DNA of 27,483 nt from Chrysochromulina parva (GCA_002887195.1 PJAB01000410.1:1-27483), one strand, 5' to 3'; shown: positions 8,195 to 17,514, counted from the first letter of the stretch. The notes: generated by a model from the sequence alone, not told the origin. Numbers and translations: made by a program.

Positions 8195-11100
8195 ATGTCT
8201 GTCGCAGTCCAATACGATCCGCGGAGCATGTCGCAGTCCAAGAAGAAGGCGCGTGCATGGCGTGACACGCAACCACGCTGGCGCCAGGCGGCGGCTGCAA
8301 TCGGAGCAGTCGCAGTGGCTCCAGAATCAGTAGCGGCATCAGCAGTGGCGGCGCCTGCCGCAGCGCCAGCGGCGGCGGGGTCTTCCGCTTTGAATGGGAT
8401 CCTGTACATCGTGCTGGAGGACTTTGGGACCATTGCGTCGCCCGTTTTCAACCCGCACAGCCTCGGCTCCACGCCACACTTGGCGCGCCTGGCCAAACGT
8501 GCGGTCACCTTCCAGCGTGCCTACTGCCAGGCTCCACTGTGCAACCCGTCGCGATCGTCCTTAATGACCTCTCGCATGCCCAGCGCGACGCGTATATTTA
8601 GCAACGACGACGCCTCGAACGACCCAGTCGAGCTGCCTACCCTCACCGACTTTCTGAATGCCTACGCCTCCAGCAAAAGCTCGCCAGCCGCCGTGGTGCT
8701 CTGCGCGGGAGGCAAGATCTTCCACGAGTCGTGCGAGTCGAGCGCGCGCGGCTTCGGGCTCGTCACCATCGAACCGGATGGCTGGGCGCACAACCTCTCG
8801 AGCCCGGAGCATGCTCGACTTCACGAGGCCGTCAGGTCGGTCTCAACCGTCTGGCCCGCCGTCCAAAAGCACCCCACGCACGACCAACAGAAGGTCCTCC
8901 GCGCCGTCGCAGCGCTCTCGAAGATAGCAAGCACGCGCCGTCGTTTCTTTCTTGCGATCGGCCTCCAGAAGACGCACGTCGTCGCCCCGTACGCTCGATG
9001 CTCCAACCCGGTTATGGAGCCGAACAGCAACGGCCGAGGGTGGCACGAGGTGAGCTACGAGGTGCTGCATTGGCGTAATGAGACGAGCGAGTCGTGGCCG
9101 ATCGCTGCCAGGTGCGTTGATTGCCACTGAGGACCTGTCTTGCATGCAAGTGCTCACCACAGCGCGAGTCATGGCCGATCGCTGCCAGGCTGTCCGACGA
9201 ACGCAACCCGCCGCTGACGACCAATATCAATCACGACCTGTACGCCGCTCTTCGCCACGCGCTAGTCCGACGCACCTTTGCCCCCCGCCACCACGCTCTC
9301 CCTGATGATTGCCACTGATTACCACTGATTACCACTGATTAACACTGATTACCACTGATTATGGGTGACCGCTCCCTCCCGCTCACTACCACTCCCCCGG
9401 GGTGTGCACTTAGCTGGACTCGATGGAGCAACAGGGGCGACGAGCGGGCGGCTCTGCTCGCCCATGCCGTCTCACGACGAGATCAGCAGGAGACTATCGC
9501 CCGGTACCACGGAATGCTACTGATTGCCTCTCAATGGCCTCCTTGAGTGCCTCTGATTGCCACTCAATTCCCTATGATTGCCTCCCTGAGTGCCTCTGAT
9601 TGCCACCTGATTGCCAGCTAATGGTCTCCCTGAGTGCCACTGATTGCCTCCCTCATCAGGTACCACGGATGCGCCACACACGTGGACGCCCAGATCGGCG
9701 CGCTACTCACAGCCCTTGATGAGCTTCAGATCGCCTCGACCACCGCCATCATCGTGCACTCCGATCACGGTGCGCCCCTCGCCTGCAATCTCTATGCAAT
9801 CTCGGCCTAATCTCGCCTCCAATCTCGCCTCGCAGGGTTTGCCCTGGGCCAGCACGCGCGATGGTCCAAGTACACATTGCATGAAGAGGCGACGCGCATC
9901 CCGCTGCTCATCGCTGTGCCGGGTCTCACTGATCGACTCGCGCCCCGTGACATGGAAATCATGGCGCCTGTCGAAGCTCTCGACATCTTGCCCACCCTAC
10001 TCGACTTGTGGGCACCCGCGTCGTCCTGGGCACCCGCGTCGTCGTCGGCACCCGCGTCGTCGTCGACTTCCACCACCGGTGGGCGTCGCACGGCGCATCG
10101 CCGAAAGTCCGTGAGGCTCCCTGGACAGCCTGTTGTCGAGCTGGAGGGGCTCTCCCTGATGCCATTCTTGCGATCCGGGCGTGCAGCCGAGGAGCGATGG
10201 CCTCGATGGTTTGCTCGCTCCGAGCTGCATGAGCGTAAGCCAAGGGCCACTGATTGCCTCTGATTGCCTCTGATGACCTCTGATAACCTCTGATTGCATC
10301 TGATGCCTCGGCATCTCGGGACGAGCACTCGAGATCACTCGAGATCACTCGAGATCACTCGAGATGAGGGCGCGCTGTTCGATTCCCGCGCGCTTCGATT
10401 CCCGATGGTTCACGCAGGGCTCCTCCTTCATGGCGAGCCGAGTGAGGACAAGCTGCCACTGTTGGCGCCGAATGACCGGTGGCTGCCCCCCGGCACACGC
10501 CAGCTGTACCTGCGCACCCGACGCCTCGCGTACACGCTCGTGCTCTACCCGGTCGAATGGCGCGGGCTGCACGCGAGGCGTGGTATCGAGCGGATCTTCG
10601 ACGAGACGTTGTATGACCGCGAGCTGGACGTGAATGAGACCAAGAATGTGGCCTACGACGACCAGTACCGTGGCTGGCGCGATCGGCTGCTTCGTGTGGC
10701 CGTGCGCGAGTGGAATGTGAGCCTGGTCAAGGGGGGGCTCCCATTGCATGCTGATGGCCTCCCTCATGGCATGCTGATGGCCTCCCTCATCGCATGCTGA
10801 TGGCTTCCCTCATTGCATGCTGATGGCCTCCTTGATTGCATGCTGATGGCCTCCTTGATTGCATGCTGATGGCCTCCCTCATGGCATGCTGATGGCCTCC
10901 CTCATGGCATGCTGATGGCCTCCCTCATGGCATGCTGATGGCCTCCCTCATGGCATGCTGATGGCCTCCCTCATTGCAGGTGAGCCTGGTCGACGGGAGT
11001 CTCGAGGCCGCGCCCGACAGGGAGGCGCGAAGGCGCATGCTCGTGGCGCTTGTCGGCACCCTTCGCGTCGGGGCCGTCTCAGGCCGCACTGCCAAGGAGA

Positions 11101-11624
11101 GCTTCCTGCAGTCGGTCAAGATTTTCGGCTCACTTTCGTGGAGAAAGATCTCGCGCGTCGTCGACGTGATCGAAGAGGTGGTGCTAGGGCCGAATGAGTT
11201 GGTCATCAAGGAGGGAGACCAAGCTGACTCGATGTACATTATCGAGGAGGGCGAATGCTCGGTCTCGCAGAAGGGCACGAGCGCGGCTGACGGCGAGACG
11301 CTGCTGCGCGTCCTCAAGCCGGGAGATTACTTTGGGGATAGGGCCTTGCTCTTTGACGAGCGACGCTCGGCCACCGTCACGGCCATCTCGAGGATCAAAC
11401 TCATGCGGCTCGATAAGGAGTCGTTCCGCGTGCTGCTGAGCGATCTGCATGCCGAGCTGCTTCTACGCGTGCCCAGGGATGAGCGCTGGAAGAAGACGGA
11501 GCCCTCGCCCCATAGAGCCGCCGCATGGGTCCAGGCGGGGGGAGGTGCTCGTGACGGCGCTCGCGGCGAAGTTCACCGACGCTTACATGTGACATCCCCC
11601 CGCCTCCGCCCCAGCATGCGCTGA
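8195..11624 (+). CDS. Sulfatase (iduronate-2-sulfatase type) fused to a cyclic-nucleotide-binding domain, 7 exons
   Basis: Inferred exons: 8195-9111, 9189-9239, 9414-9503, 9660-9769, 9836-10234, 10364-10716 and 10980-11624; 854 residues, all junctions in phase with GT-AG ends. The N-terminus is Lys/Arg- then Ala-rich and may be a weak targeting segment. The sulfatase part starts with LYIVLEDFG (the usual metal-binding DD is ED), then PHLARLAKRAVTFQRAYCQA and the formylglycine motif CNPSRSSLMTSR. It continues with LQKTHVV, HVDAQIGALLTALDELQ, HSDHGFALGQHARWSKYT (metal-binding DH), EALDILPTLLDL, YLRTRRLAY and the usual C-terminal ELDVNETKNVA element. Exon 7 is a cNMP-binding fold: LGPNELVIKEGDQADSMYII and the phosphate-binding cassette FGDRALLFDERRSATV (key Arg present, usual Glu replaced by Asp). 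The exon 2/3 limits are the least certain. Sulfatases normally act in the secretory pathway, whereas cNMP-binding domains are cytosolic. Two separate genes remain an alternative. Confidence 0.8.
9112..9188 (+). other. Sulfatase gene intron 1 (77 nt)
   Basis: Begins GTGCGTTGATTGCC. The 26 nt at the left junction (9087-9112) recur at the right junction (9164-9189) with one mismatch, so both splice sites sit in copies of GCGAGTC.TGGCCGATCGC. It contains the 19-mer GCATGCAAGTGCTCACCAC, shared with the MYND gene intron. Splicing joins PIAAR to LSDERNPPL in phase. Confidence 0.8.
9240..9413 (+). other. Sulfatase gene intron 2 (174 nt, limits tentative)
   Basis: Placed between CACGACCT and CTGGACTCGATGG, which keeps the frame (INHDL to WTRWSNRGDER). 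Without splicing the frame stops at a TGA near 9317. The body holds a 10-bp tandem repeat (ACCACTGATT, about 9310-9360). Other donor choices cannot be excluded. Confidence 0.5.
9504..9659 (+). other. Sulfatase gene intron 3 (156 nt)
   Basis: The intron starts GTACCACGGAATGC and the next exon starts GTACCACGGATGC, a direct repeat across the two junctions. Splicing gives QQETIARYHGCATHVDAQIG, which matches the expected sulfatase helix. The body is degenerate TGATTGCCTCC / GAGTGCCTC repeats ending GATTGCCTCCCTCATCAG, the same 3' end as KATNIP intron 2. Confidence 0.85.
9770..9835 (+). other. Sulfatase gene intron 4 (66 nt)
   Basis: Splits the metal-binding motif HSDHG|FALGQ; removal restores CAC GGG TTT. 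The body carries AATCTCGCCTC-type repeats. No clear exon duplication at the ends. Confidence 0.85.
10011..10064 (+). repeat. 3 x 18 bp coding repeat in sulfatase exon 5
   Basis: Three copies (10011, 10029, 10047) of an 18-bp unit GGCACCCGCGTCGTCNTN encode APASSW/APASSS between LLDLW and the Arg-rich segment before ELEGLSLMPFL. It looks like a loop insertion by tandem expansion inside the sulfatase fold. Confidence 0.85.
10235..10363 (+). other. Sulfatase gene intron 5 (129 nt)
   Basis: Good donor GTAAGC. The body starts with CTGATTGCCT repeats and ends with four copies of ATCACTCGAG-type units. The acceptor before ATGAGGGCGCGC is chosen because it keeps the downstream frame that contains YLRTRRLAY; other AGs in the repeat are possible. 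Confidence 0.65.
10717..10979 (+). other. Sulfatase gene intron 6 (263 nt), junction between sulfatase and cNMP-binding exons
   Basis: The first 12 nt (GTGAGCCTGGTC) are repeated as the first 12 nt of the next exon at 10980. The body is 29 nt of unique sequence, then ten 23-bp repeat units, then GCAG. Splicing is phase 0 (VREWN to VSLVDGS). Read-through would end at a TGA at 10798. Confidence 0.8.
10746..10975 (+). repeat. 10 x 23 bp intronic minisatellite
   Basis: Ten consecutive units of exactly 23 bp (GCATGCTGATGGCCTCCCTC + ATG/ATT/ATC) fill the intron. Units differ by one to three substitutions and none by length. There are no spacers, so this is not a CRISPR array. Confidence 0.95.
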
Positions 11625-11695
11625 GCCCATACTGTATAGTCTACATACCGGTAAGCTGCCTCGTGTCCTGATGTATCGACCATCGTGCATGCATC

Positions 11696-13000
11696 ATGGA
11701 ATCGCACCGGTCCCGAAGACAAGCGCCGTCGCGGCGCCGGTTCCGGAGTTCGTCAGGGGTTTCGTCGAAGATTCCCACGCTCCAACTTTTCCCATTGCAG
11801 AACGATCAGCGAAATTGCTCCTGGCGCACCGGACGATCTCCTGTCATGGCAGGATGCGTTACAGGAAACGAGCCGCAGCCATCTCGGCCAACGCTCGCGC
11901 GTGTTTCCGAGCTGCGTGCGCTGTATGGAACGCCCAGTACTCTGTCGGTGCCCGTCGATAGTGGCGCAGCAGCTCTCGACAACGGACTCTCCTCGTCGTC
12001 GAGTACTCACTCGAAGACTAGGCTAGCTAGCACCGAGACGTCCTATTACGTCGCGTCTGGATCTTCCACACCCCTCGGCACCAAGGAGTCCGGGCTGCCA
12101 GCTACGGTTGCAGAGCCGGCAGCTTCAGATGCGCATCCGTCTCCCTCGGCTGTGGAAGAGCCAGGACGATACGATGCCACCGTCAGTGAGCTGGCGTTGG
12201 TTCGCGAGATGCAGGCGGAGGCTGGCGGCGCCTTTAAGGGCGTCGATGATTTCACGGTACTGCGCTTCCTGCGAGCGGCTAAAGGCTCAGCGAAGCACGC
12301 GCGACGGCGGTACGCTGATTACGTGGCATGGCGCGCGGCGGAGCGTGTGGACGAAATTGAAGGCGAGATGATCCCGCCCGATGCGGAGCTCGCGGCGCGG
12401 CTCGCTCCCATGCTGAATCCGCGAATCCTCGACGGCTACGACAAGCTCGGGCGCCCCGTCGTGTACTACAACATGGCCGCGTTTGACATAGTCTGGATCC
12501 AGAAGCACGGGCTCCTGAAAGCGCTTCTCCGCGTGCACATCCGCAACCTCGAGAGGATCCTCAAGAAGGTGAGCGCTTCGCCCCACCCGGAGCGCGGCCA
12601 CTTGTATATCTTCGACGCCGGCGCACGGCCCGTTCGCCCGAACGTCGTCACGTTCATGCGTGGCTTGGCTTGTGGCTTGTGGATGGACATGGCAAACGTC
12701 GGCCAGTGTTGGTACCCTGAGCTCATGGGCTGTATGTGCATCGTGCGCGGCTCGTCGATTGGCGCATGGTGCGTCAAGCAAGTGAAGCGCATCCTTGACC
12801 CCGAGACCGCCGCCAAGTTTGAGCTGCACAGCGGTCCGCCTTACAACATAGTGCGTATGCATCTACCGGCATCGATCCTTCCCCCGGAGGTGCTCAACAC
12901 AGCGCCACACGAGGAGAAGGAGCTCAGTAGCAAACATGCCGACAACGAGGGGTCCGGCGGTGAGGGAAGTGCGTGGATCACGATGGTCAGCGGTGGATAA
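11696..13000 (+). CDS. Sec14-like (CRAL-TRIO) lipid-binding/transfer protein
   Basis: 434 residues, one exon, ATG at 11696 only 71 bp after the preceding stop. Residues 1-165 are Ser/Arg/Ala-rich and probably disordered. Residues about 165-225 form the CRAL-TRIO N-terminal helices (VDDFTVLRFLRAAKG near 183, then ARRRYADYVAWR). The lipid-binding domain spans about 235-400: GYDKLGRPVVYYNM, YIFDAGARPVRPNVV, YPELMGCMCIVRGSS, VKQVKRILDPETAAKF, and a closing LPASILPPEVL. Sec14 proteins exchange phosphatidylinositol and phosphatidylcholine or related lipids and prime lipid signalling. The fold assignment is firm; the ligand cannot be read from the sequence. The acidic tail is short. The start could be an internal Met, because the N-terminal part is low complexity. 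Confidence 0.88.
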   Translation: MESHRSRRQAPSRRRFRSSSGVSSKIPTLQLFPLQNDQRNCSWRTGRSPVMAGCVTGNEPQPSRPTLARVSELRALYGTPSTLSVPVDSGAAALDNGLSSSSSTHSKTRLASTETSYYVASGSSTPLGTKESGLPATVAEPAASDAHPSPSAVEEPGRYDATVSELALVREMQAEAGGAFKGVDDFTVLRFLRAAKGSAKHARRRYADYVAWRAAERVDEIEGEMIPPDAELAARLAPMLNPRILDGYDKLGRPVVYYNMAAFDIVWIQKHGLLKALLRVHIRNLERILKKVSASPHPERGHLYIFDAGARPVRPNVVTFMRGLACGLWMDMANVGQCWYPELMGCMCIVRGSSIGAWCVKQVKRILDPETAAKFELHSGPPYNIVRMHLPASILPPEVLNTAPHEEKELSSKHADNEGSGGEGSAWITMVSGG

Positions 13001-13801
13001 CGATCAACGATGGCCATGATGAGCGTGCTGAGTGGATATATGCGGCATTCTCGTGCTGGGAGGAGCAGCACCCCCACAAGTGGGCACAGTGGGTGTTTCG
13101 ACGTAGAGCAGCAGCATGAATCACGTGAGGTGCGTGAGTGTGTCGGCGAATCTGTGATACGGGTGTGTGGTTATCCGATCGGTACCCGCGTATCCTAGAT
13201 CTGTCGGTGGCCGGGTGGTTCGGGTGTGCGTTAGAGGTGTGCGCAGTCGGCGCGGGGAGGGGACGAGCTCTAATCCCTATGTTCGATGGAGGACAGGAGA
13301 CACTGGCACACAGCTGCATTCGCCCAGCCCTTTCCCAGACGCGACGGGTAAATCGGAAGCGGGGCTCTCGCTCCTGGCATCTCCATCTCCCTCCATTTTG
13401 GCATTTGGGGAAGGAGATAGCTCACGACGACGATATCCTCCAAACTCCGCCGTTCGTGGTTCGAGGTTCTTGCCGTTCATTCTTCTCGTTCGAATGTCCT
13501 GGTAGGAGGAGCCACCACAAGAGCCACCGCCCGGCGCGCGCCCAGATCTCGATAAAATAGACCAATCGTCGAGCCAGCTGCGTCGAGCCGCTCTCACCCG
13601 CACCACCACAAGTTGGAAAGATGCTGTGCGAGGATCGCGCAAGAGGCTTGTCGCCGATAAGCTCGCCTATGGCAAAGAGCCGAAAGATGCCCGGCGACCT
13701 GCGCCCCGGGCCAGCAATACTTGCCCAGTTTTGACTTGTCGACCCCCAATTGTGCTCCCTCCACAAACTCCTCCCCACACAACGAGAAGCGTGCGCCGAG
13801 A
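13001..13801. other. Intergenic region, no recognised gene
   Basis: About 800 bp between the Sec14 and KATNIP genes. Frames on both strands here have no recognisable product. The frame of KATNIP exon 1 is closed by a TAA just upstream of about 13658. The region may hold the promoter or a short non-coding first exon of KATNIP. Nothing else is visible. Confidence 0.5.
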
Positions 13802-16402
13802 ATGCGCAATTCGCGCGGAATGGCTTCTCGCGTGCCCGGTTCGTCGCTGCCGACGGACGCCTTCGAGGACTCGCTCGAGGCCCTAGTCGAGCACGTGTCG
13901 CTCGCCACATCGGGCGGCAGCAGAAGCTCTTCATCGAACAGTGGCGGCTATCTCGACTCCTTCTCACCGGCTGACACAGGATTCCAGGGGCTGCCAATGC
14001 CCGCGCCGCCGCTGCCCGCAGCTCCACCACCGCGTGCCGCCGCCATGACTTCTGCGCCTTCCGCGGACATTCACCCAGGCGACTACGGCGTGCTCGTCGG
14101 CTCGCCGTCCGGGCAGCACCTGCAGATCGACATCATCAGCACTTGGGGAGACCCGCACTACGTTGGGCTGAGTGCGCTCGAGCTCTTCGACGAGTACGGC
14201 GACCCGATCGAGCTCGATAGCCCGGAGCTGCAGGTGCGCGCCGATCCGGCCGACATCAACGTGCTGCCCGAGTACGGACACGACGTTCGGGTCGTCTCCA
14301 ACCTCTTCGACGGCACGCTGCGCACCTGCGACGACGCGCACCTGTGGCTGGCGCCGTTCACGCCGGGCCGGCGCAACTATATTTACATCGACCTGGGCGC
14401 GCCTCGCACGCTCTCGATGCTGCGCGTGTGGAACTACAACAAGAGCCGCATCCACTCCTTTCGTGGCGCACGTCTGCTCGAGATCCGGCTGGACGCGCAG
14501 GTGACTCTCCCGTGGATGGCCGCTGATGATGCCGCGCCGCACTCTCGTTGATTGCCGCTGATGATGCCGCACTCTCGTCGATTGCCGCTGATGATGTCGC
14601 ACTCTCGTTGATTGCCGCTGATGAGGTCGCACTCTCGTTGATTGCCACCGATGATGTCGCACTCTCGTTGATTGCCGCTGATGATGTCGCACTCCCGTTG
14701 ATTGCCATTGATGCTGCCGCACTCTCGTTGATGGCCACTGATTATGCCACGCGCAGGTGATCTTCCTTGGGGAGGTGAACAAGGCGCCAGGTTCGCTGTA
14801 CGAGGCCGAGGCGGCTGCGGAGCCGATCTTATTCACGATGGAACCGGCCGTGCTCGCGCGCCTTGAGGAGCATGATCATGCTCTCTTCGAGTACGAGCCG
14901 GTCGCGGAGCTCGAAAGGGCCCTGATTGCCACTTGATTGCCACCTGACTGCCACCTGATTGCCACCTGATTGCCACCTAATTGCCAACGGATTGCCAACG
15001 GATTTCCAACGGATTTCCAACGGATTGCCTCCCTCATCAGGTACGAGCCGGTCGCGGAGCTCGGGAGTGCCAGCCGCGAGCGGCCACGCACGGCCGAGCG
15101 CGAGCAGCAGCAGGCGCCTTCTTCCCTGCGCCCCACAGAGGAGGAAGTGCCAGAGGCGGTGCGCTCGGCCCTGACACGGCCCATGACAGCTGCACTCAGC
15201 TTGATGCAGAGCTGCGCGGGCGCGGGCGCGGCGGGCGCGGGCAGTGGCCTGCGCGGCGGTGGCGGCATCGGCGCGCTCGGCGCCGAGTTCGGCGACCAGC
15301 ACGGCGCGCTGGTGCCTTCACTAGTCATGCTCCAGGACTATGCTGTGACGCTCCATCCAGCGGGTCGGGTGATCAAGCTCGTGCTGCTCAGTACGCTTAA
15401 TCGCCTCTTGATTGCGTCTGGATGGCGTCTGAGTTCGTCTTGATTGCGTCCGAGTACGTCCGAGTGCGTCTGATTGCGTCTGAGTGCGTCCGATTGCGTC
15501 TTGATTGCGTCTGATTGCATCTTGATTGCGTCTGAGTGCATCTGATTGCGTCCGAGTGCGTCCGAGTACGTCTGAGTGCGTCCGAGTGTCCTTCCGCTTC
15601 AGGCACATGGGGAGATCCCCACTACATTGGGCTCAACGGGCTCGAGGTGCTGAGCCCTAGTGGGATGGCACTGCGGCTCTCGCCCACGCAGCTGCTGGCT
15701 GACCCGCCCGCCATTGCCTCACTGCCCCATCTCAAAGGCGATCCTCGCACCGTTGATAAGCTCGTCGACGGCGTCAACTCGTCGTACGACGACCGTCACA
15801 TGTTCCTCGCGCCGTTCACACCCGGCCGGTCGAATGTGGTGTGTATCGACCTGGGGAGGGTGGAGCGCCTCGGCGCGGTGCGGCTGTGGAACTATGCCAA
15901 GACGTCGACGCGGGGCGTGCGCTCGTTCGAAGTGCTGCTCGATGGGAGCCTGCTCTACAAGGGCACCGCGCGCCCGGCGCCCCTGCGGGTCGGCTCCGCT
16001 CTCCACGCCCCGACCGACTTTGTACAGACCGTGCTCTTCACCGACAACGAGGAGGTCATCCGCGCGGAGGCAGCCCACGTGTATACGCAGGAGGACCTTG
16101 AGGATGGGCTCCAGATCTACGATAACGGCACGAAGCTCAGCGGCTCTGCAGCGGCGCGCCCCGATGAGATCCAACGACCGTCCACCTCTGTCGTCGGCGC
16201 CGCGCCCCCCACAGCGCGTAGAGGCGCTCGGCCGACAGCCCTCAGCGGGCGCGTCTCGGGCCCCGCCCCGGGCGTCGTACTGGGCGCGGGCAGCAGCTGC
16301 GCCTGCGGGCCCTCGCTCATTGCGAGCAGCAGCTGCGGCCCAGCCCTCTCGGCACGCAGCTCCGAGGCCCGTTTACGCACGAGGCAAGCTTCCCAAATCT
16401 AG
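13802..16402 (+). CDS. KATNIP: KATNIP (KIAA0556) homologue, katanin-interacting ciliary-base protein, 4 exons
   Basis: Inferred exons: 13802-14500, 14757-14890, 15041-15390 and 15603-16402; 660 residues, all phases consistent. Two DUF4457 modules are visible, one in exons 1-2 and one starting at the exon 3/4 junction. The first has ISTWGDPHYVGLSALELFD, ADPADINVLPEYGHDVR, LWLAPFTPGRR, RVWNYNKSRIHSFRG and LDAQ|VIFLGEVNKAPGSL. The second has LLSTWGDPHYIGLNGLEVL, HMFLAPFTPGRS, RLWNYAKTSTRGVRSFEV and VLFTDNEEV. In animals KATNIP binds katanin and microtubules at the ciliary base and is linked to Joubert syndrome. The protein here is much shorter than the roughly 1,600-residue human protein and lacks an N-terminal region, unless further exons lie upstream. 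ATGs at 13802 and 13826 are both possible starts. The Ala/Gly-rich C-terminal tail is not conserved in type. Confidence 0.9.
14501..14756 (+). other. KATNIP intron 1 (256 nt) with 30-bp tandem repeats
   Basis: The 12-mer ACGCGCAGGTGA spans both junctions (14493-14504 and 14749-14760). The body is about seven copies of a 30-bp unit beginning GATTGCCGCTGATGATGTCG. Phase 0 (RLDAQ to VIFLGEV), the position expected in the family. Confidence 0.9.
14891..15040 (+). other. KATNIP intron 2 (150 nt)
   Basis: The first 23 nt of the intron (14891-14913) are identical to the first 23 nt of the next exon (15041-15063). Unspliced, the frame hits TGA near 14935. The body holds 11-bp repeats (TGATTGCCACC, then GGATTTCCAAC) and ends GATTGCCTCCCTCATCAG. 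Confidence 0.9.
15391..15602 (+). other. KATNIP intron 3 (212 nt)
   Basis: Splits VLLS|TWGDPHY; the joined codon is A|GC. The body is degenerate 10-bp repeats (TGATTGCGTC, TGAGTGCGTC, CGAGTGCGTC). Ends CCTTCCGCTTCAG. No obvious exon duplication at the ends. Confidence 0.9.
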
Positions 16403-16839
16403 GCCGCAACTGAGAAGCAGAACTGATAGGGGGCCGAGTCAAACATTTTTAACGAACATTAAGATGTTTATTACCGTCGCGGCTGCCTCGCGCACAATTG
16501 CTCGCGCACGTGGCACGATTGTGCTGGATTTGACATTCGTGGTCATCAATTCGATTGGCAAAGTTCTCGATGTACGATGAGGAGCTATGTGATGGATCCC
16601 GCATATAGCAACCAAGCACCTCCACAGTCAACCCCCCGATAAACATTCTGAACCTCGTGGGGTTTTGATTGATTGATCATCATCCACGGGACCGGTGTCT
16701 GTGCGTCTTGCCGAGATGGCAAATTAACGTGAACGTGGAACGATTGATGATCACTGTCAAGTTCTCGTCATCTCGTCGAGCGCAAACGCCTATAGGGCGT
16801 GCACGGGCGCAATTGACAGACTGACCGTAGACGGCCGGG
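16403..16839. other. Intergenic region, no recognised gene
   Basis: 437 bp with lower GC than the genes around it, including ATTGATTGATCATCATCC near 16670. It presumably contains the KATNIP 3' end and the promoter of the EF-hand gene. No RNA gene or clear repeat seen. Confidence 0.5.
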
Positions 16840-17514
16840 ATGCTGGAGGCGATGGTATTGGCGAAAGTGATCGAAGAACGAAAGAGGGCTGCGGAGCTCG
16901 AGCGTCGCAAGGAGCAGCTGCAGCGGCAGCGGCAGGCTGACGACCGTGCCGTTGCACACCTCGTTGGGCAGATCGATAAAGGAAACACAGGATTTTTCAA
17001 CCGAACTCAGGTGCGGCAGCTGCTAGCAGCTACCATTGGTAAAATTGGAACACCCGTTGACGAAGACGGGCTCGACATGGTCATGACGTGCGCGCACCAG
17101 AAAGCTGGTACCTCGCCGACGCTTCCCAAAGAGCATGCGATGGTGCCGCGAGCTGCGCTGCTCCATTCGGTGCACAAGTACAGGTACTATCTGTGCAATC
17201 GCGATCGGGTGAATCGCTTGTTTGCGCGGTGGGACTTCGACCTCAACAACGGCCTCGATGCCACTGAGCTCGGATCGCTGATCGCTTCGCAGGAGGCCAA
17301 TTTGACTGCGTCGCAGAAGCGGGCGAATTCATTGGGACTGATCGTGGAGCTCAGGCCTACAGCAGCCGACATCGCGTTCATCATGAGGGAGTGCGATGCT
17401 GACGCGAACGGTCTCATCGACAAGTCTGAGCTTCTAATAGCCCTGTCACTCTGGGCGGAGCTCGCAGACCAGAAGATGGCCACACAGAGCGCATGCTGCT
17501 TCTCAATCTCCTAA
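16840..17514 (+). CDS. EF-hand calcium-binding protein
   Basis: 224 residues, ATG at 16840, one exon. Residues 5-38 are a charged Glu/Arg/Lys/Gln helix, likely a coiled coil. Three EF-hand positions are visible: a degenerate loop at 46-57 (DKGNTGFFNRTQ, ending in Gln), and canonical loops at 132-143 (DFDLNNGLDATE) and 186-197 (DADANGLIDKSE) with Asp at 1, 3 and 9, Asn at 5 and Glu at 12. A cryptic fourth hand may lie around 80-115. Two calcium sites are therefore expected. The C-terminus SACCFSIS has paired cysteines that could be palmitoylated. It is not calmodulin by length or sequence and I cannot assign a target. It is convergent with the next gene, with 188 bp between stops. Confidence 0.85.
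   Translation: MLEAMVLAKVIEERKRAAELERRKEQLQRQRQADDRAVAHLVGQIDKGNTGFFNRTQVRQLLAATIGKIGTPVDEDGLDMVMTCAHQKAGTSPTLPKEHAMVPRAALLHSVHKYRYYLCNRDRVNRLFARWDFDLNNGLDATELGSLIASQEANLTASQKRANSLGLIVELRPTAADIAFIMRECDADANGLIDKSELLIALSLWAELADQKMATQSACCFSIS

Noticed and set aside
10294..10800. Sulfatase ending at the TGA at 10798-10800 with tail GGLPLHADG
   Set aside because: The tail is the translated start of a repeat-filled intron. A donor/acceptor pair with duplicated exon sequence joins in phase to the cNMP-binding exon, although a two-gene model is not fully excluded.
10746..10975. Regular short repeats resembling a CRISPR array
   Set aside because: Units follow each other directly with no unique spacers, lie inside a eukaryotic intron and vary by substitutions.
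13422..14030. 202-residue minus-strand open frame between Sec14 and KATNIP
   Set aside because: It overlaps KATNIP exon 1 in antisense, and its remaining part has no recognisable domain.
13964..14836. 290-residue open frame on the minus strand with VRHHQRQSTR repeats
   Set aside because: It is the reverse of KATNIP exon 1 and its 30-bp repeat intron; the repetitive peptide is the intron minisatellite read backwards.
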